NCBI GenBank assembly: GCA_041494885.1
Contig: JBGQBO010000004.1
Location: 124,001 to 188,000, forward strand
DNA length: 64,000 nt
Direction: 5' to 3'
Origin: JAIQFV01 sp041494885
GTDB taxonomy: Bacteria; Acidobacteriota; Terriglobia; JAIQFV01
In this document: positions 51,045 to 59,658 of the stretch, piece by piece
How positions within the stretch are numbered: the first letter of the stretch is position 1
How the letters are laid out: each line of letters starts with the position of its first letter
Notes under the pieces: model-generated
The model's database searches: none
The model's input: only the letters and a program-made list of their open reading frames with translations
Told to the model about the DNA's origin: nothing
Position numbers and translations under genes: made by a program

Positions 51045-52232
51045 TCACTTCGCTTCAAGTGCCGCGACGCCCGGCAAGACAAGCCCGGACAGGAATTCGA
51101 GTGACGCCCCCCCGCCCGTTGAAATGTGAGTGATCTTATCGGCCACACCCGAGCGTTTCACGGCGGACACCGAATCACCCCCCCCAATCACGGTAATGCC
51201 TCGACACTCCGCCAGGGCCTGCGCGATCTCCATCGTCCCCTTGGCGAAAGGCTTCTTTTCGAAGATTCCCATTGGGCCGTTCCAGAAGACTGTTCGGGCT
51301 CCTCGGATTCTATCGCGGAACAGTTCGACCGTCTTGGGCCCAATATCGACCCCCATCCAACCCGCAGGCGTTTGGTCCACGGCGGCGATTCTTGACTCGG
51401 CACCGTCCTCCAACCCGCTCGCCACGAGATGATCCACTGGGAGCAGGAAGGCCACTTGATGGCTGGCAGCCAGATCCAGGAGTTCTCTGGCCAGGTCTAC
51501 TTTGTCAGGTTCGACCAGCGACCTCCCCACCTCAATACCTTTCGCCAGAAAGAATGTATAAGCCATCGCGCCGCCGATCAGCAGTGCGTTCACGCGATTC
51601 AAGAGACTTCGGATGATTTCAATCTTGTCGGAAACCTTGGCTCCCCCCAAGAGTGCGACAAAAGGGGGCTCCGGATTGGAGACCAGCTTCCCCAGGTATT
51701 CCAATTCACGCTGCATCAAGAATCCAGCCGCCGCATCGCGGCAAAACGGAATCATTCCGACCGTCGAAGCATGGGCCCGATGCGCCGTGCCAAACGCATC
51801 GTTGACATAGATCTCACAAAGTTTCGCGAGCTGCCCCGCATAGCCCGGATCGTTCGCCTCCTCTCCCTTGTGGAAACGCAGGTTTTCAAGAAGACAGAGG
51901 TCCCCGTCCTTCAATCCCTGGACCATGGATTCCACCTCAGGACCGATGGAATCCCCTGCAAAACGGACACCGCTGGAAATGAGTTCCCCCAACCGTGCGG
52001 CAACTGGACGAAGCGAATACTTCGGATTGGCGGTTCCCTTGGGGCGGCCGAGATGGGAGGCAAGAATGATCCTGGCCCCCTGATCATGGGCGAATTGAAT
52101 GGTCGGCAGAGAGGCCCGGATCCGGGTGTCATCGGAAACCGCCAGCGTATCGTCCAGGGGGACATTGAAGTCCACCCGGATAAATACCCTCTTCCCTTTT
52201 AGCGGAACCTCTCGAATAGATTTGATGGACAT
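51045..52232 (-). CDS. pgk: Phosphoglycerate kinase
   Basis: 395 residues from the ATG at 52232 ('MSIKSIREVPLKGKRVFIRVDFNVPLDD'). It moves the acyl phosphate of 1,3-bisphosphoglycerate to ADP. The N-domain substrate motif 'RVDFNVP', the basic patch 'ASHLGRPKG', and the C-domain nucleotide loops 'LLGGAKVSDKIE' and 'VIGGGDSVSA' are intact. The frame extends to 52325, but the extra 31 codons are not conserved. The ribosome-binding site before 52232 is weak. It follows gap by 147 bp in the same operon. Confidence 0.96.
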   Translation of the reverse strand: MSIKSIREVPLKGKRVFIRVDFNVPLDDTLAVSDDTRIRASLPTIQFAHDQGARIILASHLGRPKGTANPKYSLRPVAARLGELISSGVRFAGDSIGPEVESMVQGLKDGDLCLLENLRFHKGEEANDPGYAGQLAKLCEIYVNDAFGTAHRAHASTVGMIPFCRDAAAGFLMQRELEYLGKLVSNPEPPFVALLGGAKVSDKIEIIRSLLNRVNALLIGGAMAYTFFLAKGIEVGRSLVEPDKVDLARELLDLAASHQVAFLLPVDHLVASGLEDGAESRIAAVDQTPAGWMGVDIGPKTVELFRDRIRGARTVFWNGPMGIFEKKPFAKGTMEIAQALAECRGITVIGGGDSVSAVKRSGVADKITHISTGGGASLEFLSGLVLPGVAALEAK

Positions 52233-52379
52233 CGAATGGCATCCCAAACATATTAGATTATCGATAGCAGCCGGCACGAATGACCAGCTGTTCGAGGAGC
52301 AGTGCCCGGCTTTCGACCTCCTCAAGTGCGTGGTGCACCGCCGGACAGGTCAGAATCAGAGTCTTTTCTTATGGGGAAC

Positions 52380-53384
52380 CTAGGCTCGTCCCGCCATAAA
52401 TCGGATCATGTCACGGACCCGGCAACTGTATCCCCACTCATTATCGTACCAGGACATGAGGTGGACGAGTCGGTCTCCCACCATCTTGGTGTACGCCGCA
52501 TCGAGGATCGAAGAGTGGGGGTTCGCCCGGAAATCAACAGAGACCAATTCGACCTCGCTGTATTGGAGAATCCCTTTCATCGGTCCTTCCGCAGCGGCCT
52601 TCATGGCAGCGTTCACTTCGGTCGCGGTGGCCCCCTTTTCCAATCCGCAGACAAGGTCGATGACCGACACATTGGGAGTCGGGACCCGCATGGCAATGCC
52701 ATCCAGCTTGCCCTTGAGATCAGGAATAACCACGCCAATGGCCTTGGCTGCTCCTGTCGATGTGGGAATAATAGAGACCGCGGCGGCGCGGGCGCGCCGC
52801 AGATCCTTGTGTGGAAAATCCAGCGTGACCTGATCGTTGGTATAAGAGTGAATGGTGATCATGAAGCCACTGGTCACCTTAAAGTGATCATTCAGGATCT
52901 TGGCAACAGGCGCAAGGCAGTTTGTCGTACAGGAGGCATTGGAAACCACGTGGTGCTTCTGCGGGTCGTAAGTCTTTTCGTTTACTCCCAACACAATGGT
53001 GTGGTCGACATTTGTCCCCGGCGCGGTGACAATGACCTTGCTGACAGTGCCGCGGATGTGCTTCCGGGCATCTTCACCCTTCGTGAACTTTCCCGTGGAC
53101 TCAATCACCATCTGTGCACCGAACTTCGTCCAGTCGATGGCCTCAGGATTCTTTTCCTTGAGCACTCGAATGGACTTGCCATTGACGATGATGCAGTCGT
53201 CGCCCTGCCCGATTTCGGCAGGACAAATCCCCAGCAGGGAATCATATTTCAAAAGGTGTGCCAGCGTCTTCGGATCGGTCAAATCGTTGACAGCGACAAA
53301 ATCAATTTCATGATCGTCCAGCGCCGCCCGTAAGAGGTTTCGGCCAATTCGCCCAAAACCATTGATCCCAACTTTTGTCGACAT
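52380..53384 (-). CDS. gap: Type I glyceraldehyde-3-phosphate dehydrogenase (NAD-type)
   Basis: 334 residues. It oxidises and phosphorylates glyceraldehyde 3-phosphate. The N-terminal Rossmann motif is 'GINGFGRIGR'. Asp34 in 'VNDLTD' and a Pro in 'LDFPHKD' favour NAD over NADP. The catalytic Cys152 is in SNASCTTNC and His179 in TIHSYT. It is the first gene of gap-pgk-tpiA-secG. A GGAGGA site lies 8 nt before the ATG, and a near-consensus promoter is found about 100 bp upstream. Confidence 0.97.
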   Translation of the reverse strand: MSTKVGINGFGRIGRNLLRAALDDHEIDFVAVNDLTDPKTLAHLLKYDSLLGICPAEIGQGDDCIIVNGKSIRVLKEKNPEAIDWTKFGAQMVIESTGKFTKGEDARKHIRGTVSKVIVTAPGTNVDHTIVLGVNEKTYDPQKHHVVSNASCTTNCLAPVAKILNDHFKVTSGFMITIHSYTNDQVTLDFPHKDLRRARAAAVSIIPTSTGAAKAIGVVIPDLKGKLDGIAMRVPTPNVSVIDLVCGLEKGATATEVNAAMKAAAEGPMKGILQYSEVELVSVDFRANPHSSILDAAYTKMVGDRLVHLMSWYDNEWGYSCRVRDMIRFMAGRA

Positions 53385-53489
53385 AAGGATTTCCTCCAGA
53401 TGAACATTGATGATGGCTGAGCGGCCGAATCACCAGGCGGCTCGCATGTAGAGCGACTTCACGAGAGATCATGACCAAAAAAAGAATTG

Positions 53490-53519
53490 AGTTTACTTGG
53501 CGGTCCAAAACAATGTCAA
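53490..53519 (-). promoter_or_regulatory. gap operon promoter
   Basis: On the minus strand, TTGACA (53514-53519) is followed after 18 bp by TAAACT (53490-53495), a good sigma70-type promoter. It lies about 105 bp upstream of the gap start, leaving a roughly 100-nt leader. No other promoter as strong is seen before gap, consistent with constitutive high expression of glycolysis. Confidence 0.75.
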
Positions 53520-53642
53520 CTAGTTAAACACCGGATCGGTCCCCTCTGCACGCCAGGGCGCCCCATCCCATGTCCTCTAAAACTGCTCCCCTGACAGGTG
53601 GTTTGATATCCCCGGCTGACCGGTCAATTGGCCTCGCTGCGC

Positions 53643-55598
53643 TCAATCCTCTTCTGTCTCGAGGGCCCCCCATTCCTCATACAAGTGCTTCAATTGCTCT
53701 GTGAGGGATTGATAAGACTCGCTGAGAGATCTGATCTGTTCCGAGTCGGAATAGTTGGCCGAGTCGGACAGGTGTTCTTCCACTTCTTTAACTTCCTGCT
53801 CCATCTTCGTGATCTCATCCTCGAGGCGCGCCAAGTCCTGAATGCGTTGACGCTCCCGGTTGGTGCCTGACTTTCTCAATCCACGCGGCCTCTCCGTCCC
53901 TCTTTGCGGGACGTCTGCCAGGCTTAATCGGCTGCCCACCCTCCCTTCATCTTTTGCAGTTTTCTGCCGCGCCTCTCCCGAGAGTAACCGCCCAAGGCCA
54001 GAGTCCGAGAGCTCTATAAACTCGGAATACTTCCCTTCGAAGAGCGTCATCCTTCCGTCTTCGAATACCAGCAGGCGGGAAACCAGTTGTTCAAGAAGAT
54101 AGCGATCGTGAGTGGCGACGAGAAGGGTCCCATCGTATTCCGTCAGCGCTTCCTCCAAGGCTTCTCGCGATGCAATGTCGAGGTGGTTGGTCGGTTCGTC
54201 CAGCAGCAGAAAGTTGGGGTGCTGGCAGATCAGCTTCGCCAAGCTCAGCCTCGACTTCTCGCCGCCGCTGAGGCTTTCAATGTGTTGAAAGACCTCATCC
54301 CCCTTGAACAGGATCCTCGCTGCAAAGGAGCGCAACTCCCCGTCGGTGGCTGTCGGGGCCAGCAAACGTAATTCTTCGAGAACCGTATTCGCCGGATTCA
54401 GGTTTTCCAGGGTCTGGTCATAATACCCGAGATGGACTCTTTCGCCGAGAATCCACCCGCCTGAAAGCTGCTTCAACCCGCCCCACACCGTCTTCAAAAA
54501 CGTCGATTTTCCCGACCCGTTTCTCCCAATGACCCCGTATCGCTCCCCTCGGTAAAGCTTCAGCTCCATTCCATGAACGATGACTGTTTCGCCGTAGCCG
54601 ATCGCTCCCTGCTCAATCTCAAGAACCCGGTACGCGCTCGGCAAGGTGACGTGGAAATCAAATCGTGCGGATTCTTCAGATCCCTGCGGCTTCCCGAGAC
54701 GTTCTACCTTCGCGAGCATTTTTCGCCGTGACTGTGCTTGTTTTGTCTTTTGGCCTGCGATGTTACGGCGGACATAATCCTCCGTTCGGTCGATCCATTC
54801 CCGCTGTAATTCGTAAGCCTTCGCCGCTTGTTCGAGGCGCTGTTGTTTTTGCCGGTGGTAAGCCGAATAATCCCCGGAATATACTTGAATCTTGCCGCTC
54901 TCAAGCTCAAAGACGCGCTGCACCACCCGATTGAGAAAATAGCGATCGTGCGAGACCACCAGAAATGCATTGGGATAGCTCTGCAGGAAGGCTTCCAACC
55001 ACGTGACGGCTTCAAGGTCGAGATGGTTGGTGGGTTCATCGAGCAGAAGCAGGTTGGGTTCGCTCAACAGGAGGCGAGCCAGATTGAGCCGGTTCATCTG
55101 TCCCCCGGAGATTTCCTCGCACGACCTTGAGAAATCCGACTTGCCAAAGCCCAGGCCCATGAGCACAGCCTCAGTTCGGGCCCTCAGGGAGTAGCCTCCC
55201 CTCAACTCGAATTGATGCAGCAAATCACTCAAGCGCGAAGAATCCTGTTCGCGTGAATCCGCAAGGGCCGGATCGGAAAGACGCTCGGTGAGGGTTTCAA
55301 TTTCGCGCTCTTGCGAAAGCAATCCTGCAAACACACTTTCCGCCGCCTTGAAAACAGTGGCATTCGATTCCCCATGGACCAACTGTTCCAAGTAACTGAT
55401 TTGTAGCTGGGCAGATCGGACAATGGTTCCTGCGTCGGGAGAGGTCTGTCCGGCGATCAGTCGAAGGATGGTCGTCTTGCCTGAGCCATTTTGACCGATG
55501 AGACCGATACGGTCTGACGGATCAATTTGGAAGGACGCCCCGTCCAATACTTCGGCAGCCCCAAACGAGATTTTCACCTGCTCAAATCGGACTAGCAT
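53643..55598 (-). CDS. ABC-F family ATPase (translation-associated, Uup/YheS-like)
   Basis: 651 residues. It has two ABC domains in one chain without membrane segments. Walker A motifs are GQNGSGKTT and GRNGSGKST, signatures 'EISGGQMNR' and 'SLSGGEKSR', and both Walker B ends read DEPTNHLD, the ABC-F hallmark. Between them lies the charged helical linker (about 235-310) that reaches into the ribosomal P/E site in relatives. The C-terminus (about 585-645) is a coiled coil, as in Uup. ABC-F proteins relieve ribosome stalling or protect from antibiotics; without an arm comparison I do not assign a subtype. The ORF starts right after a degenerate repeat tract. Confidence 0.93.
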   Translation of the reverse strand: MLVRFEQVKISFGAAEVLDGASFQIDPSDRIGLIGQNGSGKTTILRLIAGQTSPDAGTIVRSAQLQISYLEQLVHGESNATVFKAAESVFAGLLSQEREIETLTERLSDPALADSREQDSSRLSDLLHQFELRGGYSLRARTEAVLMGLGFGKSDFSRSCEEISGGQMNRLNLARLLLSEPNLLLLDEPTNHLDLEAVTWLEAFLQSYPNAFLVVSHDRYFLNRVVQRVFELESGKIQVYSGDYSAYHRQKQQRLEQAAKAYELQREWIDRTEDYVRRNIAGQKTKQAQSRRKMLAKVERLGKPQGSEESARFDFHVTLPSAYRVLEIEQGAIGYGETVIVHGMELKLYRGERYGVIGRNGSGKSTFLKTVWGGLKQLSGGWILGERVHLGYYDQTLENLNPANTVLEELRLLAPTATDGELRSFAARILFKGDEVFQHIESLSGGEKSRLSLAKLICQHPNFLLLDEPTNHLDIASREALEEALTEYDGTLLVATHDRYLLEQLVSRLLVFEDGRMTLFEGKYSEFIELSDSGLGRLLSGEARQKTAKDEGRVGSRLSLADVPQRGTERPRGLRKSGTNRERQRIQDLARLEDEITKMEQEVKEVEEHLSDSANYSDSEQIRSLSESYQSLTEQLKHLYEEWGALETEED

Positions 55599-55606
55599 TT
55601 AATTAT

Positions 55607-55815
55607 GAGTTCAAGGTTCAAAGTTCAAGGTCCAAAGTCCAAGGGTCAAGGTCCAAGGCCCGAACAAATCCCGATCGGAATCCCACCCTCTAAGGTCTGA
55701 CTTCTGACATCTGCCTTCTGGTTTCTGACTTCTGATTTCTTTCCCCTAGCACCTACTCCCTATCACCTATTCCCTGCTCCCTAACACCCGACACCGGACA
55801 CCTGACCCCTCTCTC
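55607..55815. repeat. Degenerate 7-9-nt tandem repeat tracts
   Basis: Three adjoining low-complexity tracts fill the gap between two genes. At 55610-55663 units like TTCAAGG/TCCAAAG repeat every 7 nt. At 55692-55743 units like TCTGACT/TTCTGAT repeat about every 8 nt. At 55745-55815 units like CACCTACTC/CCTATCAC repeat every 8-9 nt. Each copy differs slightly. The tract encodes nothing and overlaps the very end of the YibQ-like gene. Confidence 0.75.
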
Positions 55816-56971
55816 ACGACACCAGATCCGACGCAAAGACAATCCTCACGCCGCGGCGTTCAAATTCAGGAAGTTTTTTCCGAAGAGCTTCGATGGTTGT
55901 TGGATAGGGGTGTCCGATGGCAATTGCTGAACCTTGTTTCAGCATGCGTTTGAGTAGCACATCGAGCTCATATTCGGTGTAGGCCACGTTCCTCTTGTCG
56001 TCCAGAAACACGGATCGAAAGTTGGTCCGGACCCCCAACTCTCGGGCCACGGCATAGCCCTGAGTCGCCGGTGTCGTCCGGCTGTCAATGAAATAAAGCC
56101 CGCGCAACTTTGTCAGCGCCAGCACTTCCGACATCAGGGCCCGGTTGGGAGTGGCCTTCGAGCCCATATGATTGTTCATGCCCACTGCAAAAGGCACACT
56201 GGCAACCAACTCGTTAAAGGTGGACTCCACTTCCGTGGGCGACATGGAGGCCAGGATTGTTTTGGGTTCAATCACCAGCCTCTCGTGCGCCTCCGGTTCC
56301 AAGGGCAAATGAACCATGACCTCTTTGCCGCCCGCCCTTGCAATTTCAGCGATTCTTTGTGTGTATTTCAATTCAGGAATGATAGAAAGAGTCAGGTTCT
56401 GCGGGAACTTGACTAACTGCTCTGCCACACTCAAATCAGCGCCAAGGTCGTCGATAATAATCGAAACGCGGTAGTCCCCCTGAAAGAACTCCGGTAAAAC
56501 AATCCTGGAAGGTTCCAGCTCGTCTGAGGGGAGGAGTGCAGTCCTCCCGGCTCCCCCCTGGGACTCCGGCATCAGGAGGACCGAGCTAATCCGCCGCCTG
56601 CCCTCGGAAACTTCATAGAGGACAAAGGCCACTCCGTCCCGGGATGACGCCCATCTCTTGAAAGAAAGCCTGTGCCTGCCGGCAAGCTTTTCCACCAGTT
56701 GTTGCGCCGGTGCCAGCAACAAAGGATCCGGTGCTATGACTTTAACATGGTTGATCTCCTGAACGCCGTCGTCTGTCTCCACCTTCTCTGTGGCGATCGT
56801 GACGGCGCAAGCCGCCAGCCTACCCCCCTGAAGTGCCTGTTTTAAATCGGTGTTAAATGATGTCCCCCGGCCTTCACGCCGGACCGGAGCCTGCTGGCAC
56901 GAGCCCAAAACCAGGGTAAACAACACTGATAGAAGGACACGCTTCTTCTTTAGGGGCATTGGAAAATTCAT
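55814..56971 (-). CDS. Divergent polysaccharide deacetylase family lipoprotein (YibQ-like)
   Basis: 385 residues from the ATG at 56971 (alternatives: 57016, and 56959, which gives a neat 21-residue lipoprotein signal). The lipobox 'LVLGSC' predicts a lipid-anchored envelope protein. The domain at about 170-385 is the 'divergent polysaccharide deacetylase' fold: 'VSIIIDDLGADLSVA', 'VMVHLPLEPE', 'GMNNHMGSKAT', 'FIDSRTT'. In Proteobacteria yibQ commonly follows envC and ctpA, and here it likewise follows a CtpA-like gene, so a peptidoglycan role is likely. Catalysis is not proven for the family. Confidence 0.82.
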   Translation of the reverse strand: MNFPMPLKKKRVLLSVLFTLVLGSCQQAPVRREGRGTSFNTDLKQALQGGRLAACAVTIATEKVETDDGVQEINHVKVIAPDPLLLAPAQQLVEKLAGRHRLSFKRWASSRDGVAFVLYEVSEGRRRISSVLLMPESQGGAGRTALLPSDELEPSRIVLPEFFQGDYRVSIIIDDLGADLSVAEQLVKFPQNLTLSIIPELKYTQRIAEIARAGGKEVMVHLPLEPEAHERLVIEPKTILASMSPTEVESTFNELVASVPFAVGMNNHMGSKATPNRALMSEVLALTKLRGLYFIDSRTTPATQGYAVARELGVRTNFRSVFLDDKRNVAYTEYELDVLLKRMLKQGSAIAIGHPYPTTIEALRKKLPEFERRGVRIVFASDLVS

Positions 56972-57032
56972 TTCAGCAAGAGGGCATCGGAATGGTTTCG
57001 TTGCTGCAGGGATCAATCATCGACACACACGA

Positions 57033-57064
57033 AAATGGCGATCCACCACGGTGGATCGCCATTT
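57033..57064 (-). terminator. 15-bp perfect hairpin between the S41 and YibQ-like genes
   Basis: Positions 57033-57047 and 57050-57064 are perfect 15-bp complements with only two bases between them. The stem core is GGCGATCCACC. On the minus strand it is followed by TTTTCG, a short T tract. It lies 62 bp past the S41 stop and could terminate that transcript or protect its 3' end. Confidence 0.7.
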
Positions 57065-57125
57065 CAGGTTCTGTCCAGGGCATTTCAGGTACAAAGAGAA
57101 AACAGCAGGACGGTAACTCCGACAA

Positions 57126-58403
57126 TCAGGCTGCTTTCTTTTCTTTTGCGGATTCTTCCTGGAGCACATCGAGCGCTTTGTTCAGAATCAAATCCGGCTG
57201 ATTTTTCGGCTTGGCAGGTAAACCCGCTTTCGCCTGGCCCTTGTCGGGTGCGGCTGGTTCTGATTCGTCAATCGGCCCATTCAGCGCTACGAGATTATCC
57301 TCGTCGATCTTCACAACAACGTTGGGCATAACCCCGGACTTACTGACATCCTTGTCATTCTCGATCAGGTGTCCGGCCGCAGTGAAATATTTCCCCACGG
57401 AAAGAATGATCGCTGATCCATCCTCCAAGGGCATCAGCTTCTGGATGGATCCGATACCATAACTTCTCTCCCCAATCACATCGCCACGATTGTTTTCCAG
57501 TATGGCCGATGCAATGACCTCGGCATCGGACGCGCTCCCTCGGTTCATTAGGACAGCCAGTGGGAGCTGGGTCACGGCCCTGGTCTTCTCCGCCAGGTAG
57601 GATTTCCTGGGAAACTTCTGGCCCTCGACAGAAACGATGGTCCCATGATCGAGGAACAGGTTTGCCACGGCAACTGCTTCATCAAGATCAGTGCTGGCCA
57701 TATCCCGAACATCGAGGATGAGCTTCTTCGCCCCCTGGTGCTCCAGAGATTCGATGGCCTTCCTCACTTCCTGGACCTTTCCGGAGGCCAGGTCTGAGAC
57801 TTTGATATATCCCGCATTCTGTTCAAGCATCCTGGATTCAACCGGGGGGACCGGAACCGCTTCCCGGATGATATCCAGCTTAATGGGTTCGGCCCGCTGG
57901 CCACGCAGGATGGAAAGTGTCACCGTGGCCCCGACAGGACCGCGGAAGAACATTCTTGCCTGCTGCATGCTGACGTCGCGAGTGGACACTCCGTTGATCG
58001 CTTCAATAATGTCTCCGGTCACGAGTGCGGCCCGGTCAGCCGGGGAATTAAGGATTACGGTCACGACATTGATGTACCCAAAGCGCTTGGAGATCTGTAC
58101 GCCAATGTCGCCCCGCTCCTTCACACCAGGGCCGTTCATCTGGGCCACTTCCTGGGGAGTCAGATAGCTGCTGTACGGGTCCAACGACTCCAACACTCCA
58201 CGCAAGGCGCCCTCGGAGACCTGTTTCAGGTTGGGCTCCTCGACATAATCATTCCGGATGCGCAGGAGAACCTCGCTGAAAACCTGAAGTTGTTTATAGG
58301 CTCCCTCAGCCGGGGTTTCCTTTCCGATCAAGCCGCCCACGACGGCATAGAAAACCACGAGACACGAGAGCAAAACGATTAACGCTTTTATCTTTCTATT
58401 CAT
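57126..58403 (-). CDS. CtpA-like S41 protease homologue lacking the catalytic lysine
   Basis: 425 residues. An N-terminal membrane anchor (about 7-25) leads to a helical part, a PDZ domain (about 90-175; 'GDIGVQISKRFGYINVV', 'GDIIEAINGVS') and an S41 domain (about 180-360). The nucleophile Ser292 is in 'NRGSASDAEV'. Exactly 25 residues on, where S41 proteases have the general-base Lys in 'FGKG', the sequence is 'YGIG' with Ile317 (codon ATC). The 'SDA' after the Ser also differs from the usual 'SAS'. It may be an inactive scaffold, or use another residue. It lies upstream of the YibQ-like gene, as ctpA does elsewhere. The C-terminal tail is Lys/Glu/Ala-rich. Confidence 0.88.
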   Translation of the reverse strand: MNRKIKALIVLLSCLVVFYAVVGGLIGKETPAEGAYKQLQVFSEVLLRIRNDYVEEPNLKQVSEGALRGVLESLDPYSSYLTPQEVAQMNGPGVKERGDIGVQISKRFGYINVVTVILNSPADRAALVTGDIIEAINGVSTRDVSMQQARMFFRGPVGATVTLSILRGQRAEPIKLDIIREAVPVPPVESRMLEQNAGYIKVSDLASGKVQEVRKAIESLEHQGAKKLILDVRDMASTDLDEAVAVANLFLDHGTIVSVEGQKFPRKSYLAEKTRAVTQLPLAVLMNRGSASDAEVIASAILENNRGDVIGERSYGIGSIQKLMPLEDGSAIILSVGKYFTAAGHLIENDKDVSKSGVMPNVVVKIDEDNLVALNGPIDESEPAAPDKGQAKAGLPAKPKNQPDLILNKALDVLQEESAKEKKAA

Positions 58404-58447
58404 CCGTTTGTCCCAAACAGAACATAATTTGTTTCCAGATCGTGGGG

Positions 58448-58477
58448 ATTATACACGGCCAACAGCGAGTTTGACAA
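58448..58477 (-). promoter_or_regulatory. Promoter of the S41 homologue gene
   Basis: Minus strand TTGTCA (58472-58477), 18-bp spacer and a perfect TATAAT (58448-58453), about 45 bp upstream of the ATG at 58403. It lies just past the end of asd, so the S41 gene can be transcribed apart from the lysine operon. Confidence 0.75.
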
Positions 58478-58504
58478 ACAATCATTTCGTGATCAGGTGA
58501 CTGC

Positions 58505-59605
58505 CTACCTTGAAGTGTCGGTGAGCGTCCCCTGCACCTCTTCCCGCGCTAACCGTCCGGTGGCGATGAGCAATTCGCCGTTCAAAATTGCCGCACCTGC
58601 TGCCCCTCTCACAATATTATGACCGAGCGCCACGAAACGGTAATCCAGCACCTCGTCTGGGGCTATTCGCCCCACGGTGACACTCATCCCCCCTCCCGCC
58701 TCTCGGTCCAGACGAGGTTGCGGTCGGTCGGGCTCATCCCGGACGATCAAAGGGTGCACCGGGGCGGAATGCAGACCGAGCTGCTGAGGCAGGCCCGTAA
58801 AGGCCTCGAAGGCGTGCCGGACTGCGCCTAAATCCGCCGGTCGAGTGAGTTTCACCCGAACAGCCACCGTGTGGCCGTCGGAAACGTTAACCCGATGGCA
58901 TTGGGCGCTCACCGCCATGGGGGCATCTGCCACTTTTCCCCCTTCGTATAGACCCAGTATTTTCTTGGTCTCGCGCTGGATCTTTTCTTCTTCGTTCTCG
59001 ATGTAAGGGAGCACATTATCGGTGATATCCAACGAAGCGACCCCCGGATATCCCGCGCCTGACACGGCCTGAAGTGTGGTCGCCACGACGGATTCTATCC
59101 CAAAACTTGCGTGAAGCGGTGCCAGTGCGAGGGTCAGAACGATCGTCGAACAATTCGGATTGGTCACCACATACCCGCCGCGAGACTGCGGCTGACGGAG
59201 TTGAATATCCACCAGCGACAAGTGATCCGGATTGACTTCCGGAATCAGCAAGGGAACGGCGGGGTCCATCCGGAACGCGGAGGAGTTGCTTATTACGGGA
59301 TACCCAGCCTCTGCAAAAGCAGCCTCTGACTTCATCGCCACATCCGCGGGGAGACTTGAAAAAACAATCTCGCAATCCAAGGGTGGATGCGGCGGCTTGA
59401 CAACCATCGAACGGACGAAGGAGGGCATCCCTCCCGGCAATCTCCACGCGCACGCCTCTCCGTACGTCTTACCCTGGGATCGATCCGAAGCAGCCAGCGC
59501 AGTGACCGTGAACTGGGGATGATTCTCCAGCAACCGGATAAACCATTGACCGACCATTCCGGTGGCTCCAAGAATCCCGACCCGGTACTTGCTATCCCTG
59601 ACCAT
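58505..59605 (-). CDS. asd: Aspartate-semialdehyde dehydrogenase
   Basis: 366 residues. It reduces aspartyl phosphate to aspartate semialdehyde, the second step of the lysine/threonine/methionine branch. The N-terminal 'VGILGATGMVGQ' binds NADP, the nucleophile Cys is in NPNCSTI, and 'QAVSGAGYPG' and 'CHRVNVSDGHT' contain other active-site residues. The sequence is of the archaeal/eukaryotic-like Asd type rather than that of E. coli. It is the last gene of the lysine operon, 53 bp after dapD. Confidence 0.95.
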   Translation of the reverse strand: MVRDSKYRVGILGATGMVGQWFIRLLENHPQFTVTALAASDRSQGKTYGEACAWRLPGGMPSFVRSMVVKPPHPPLDCEIVFSSLPADVAMKSEAAFAEAGYPVISNSSAFRMDPAVPLLIPEVNPDHLSLVDIQLRQPQSRGGYVVTNPNCSTIVLTLALAPLHASFGIESVVATTLQAVSGAGYPGVASLDITDNVLPYIENEEEKIQRETKKILGLYEGGKVADAPMAVSAQCHRVNVSDGHTVAVRVKLTRPADLGAVRHAFEAFTGLPQQLGLHSAPVHPLIVRDEPDRPQPRLDREAGGGMSVTVGRIAPDEVLDYRFVALGHNIVRGAAGAAILNGELLIATGRLAREEVQGTLTDTSR

Positions 59606-59658
59606 GTGTCATCCTCTCCATCCTTCTGGAATGAAAACCGTTCAAGACAAGATCTTGA

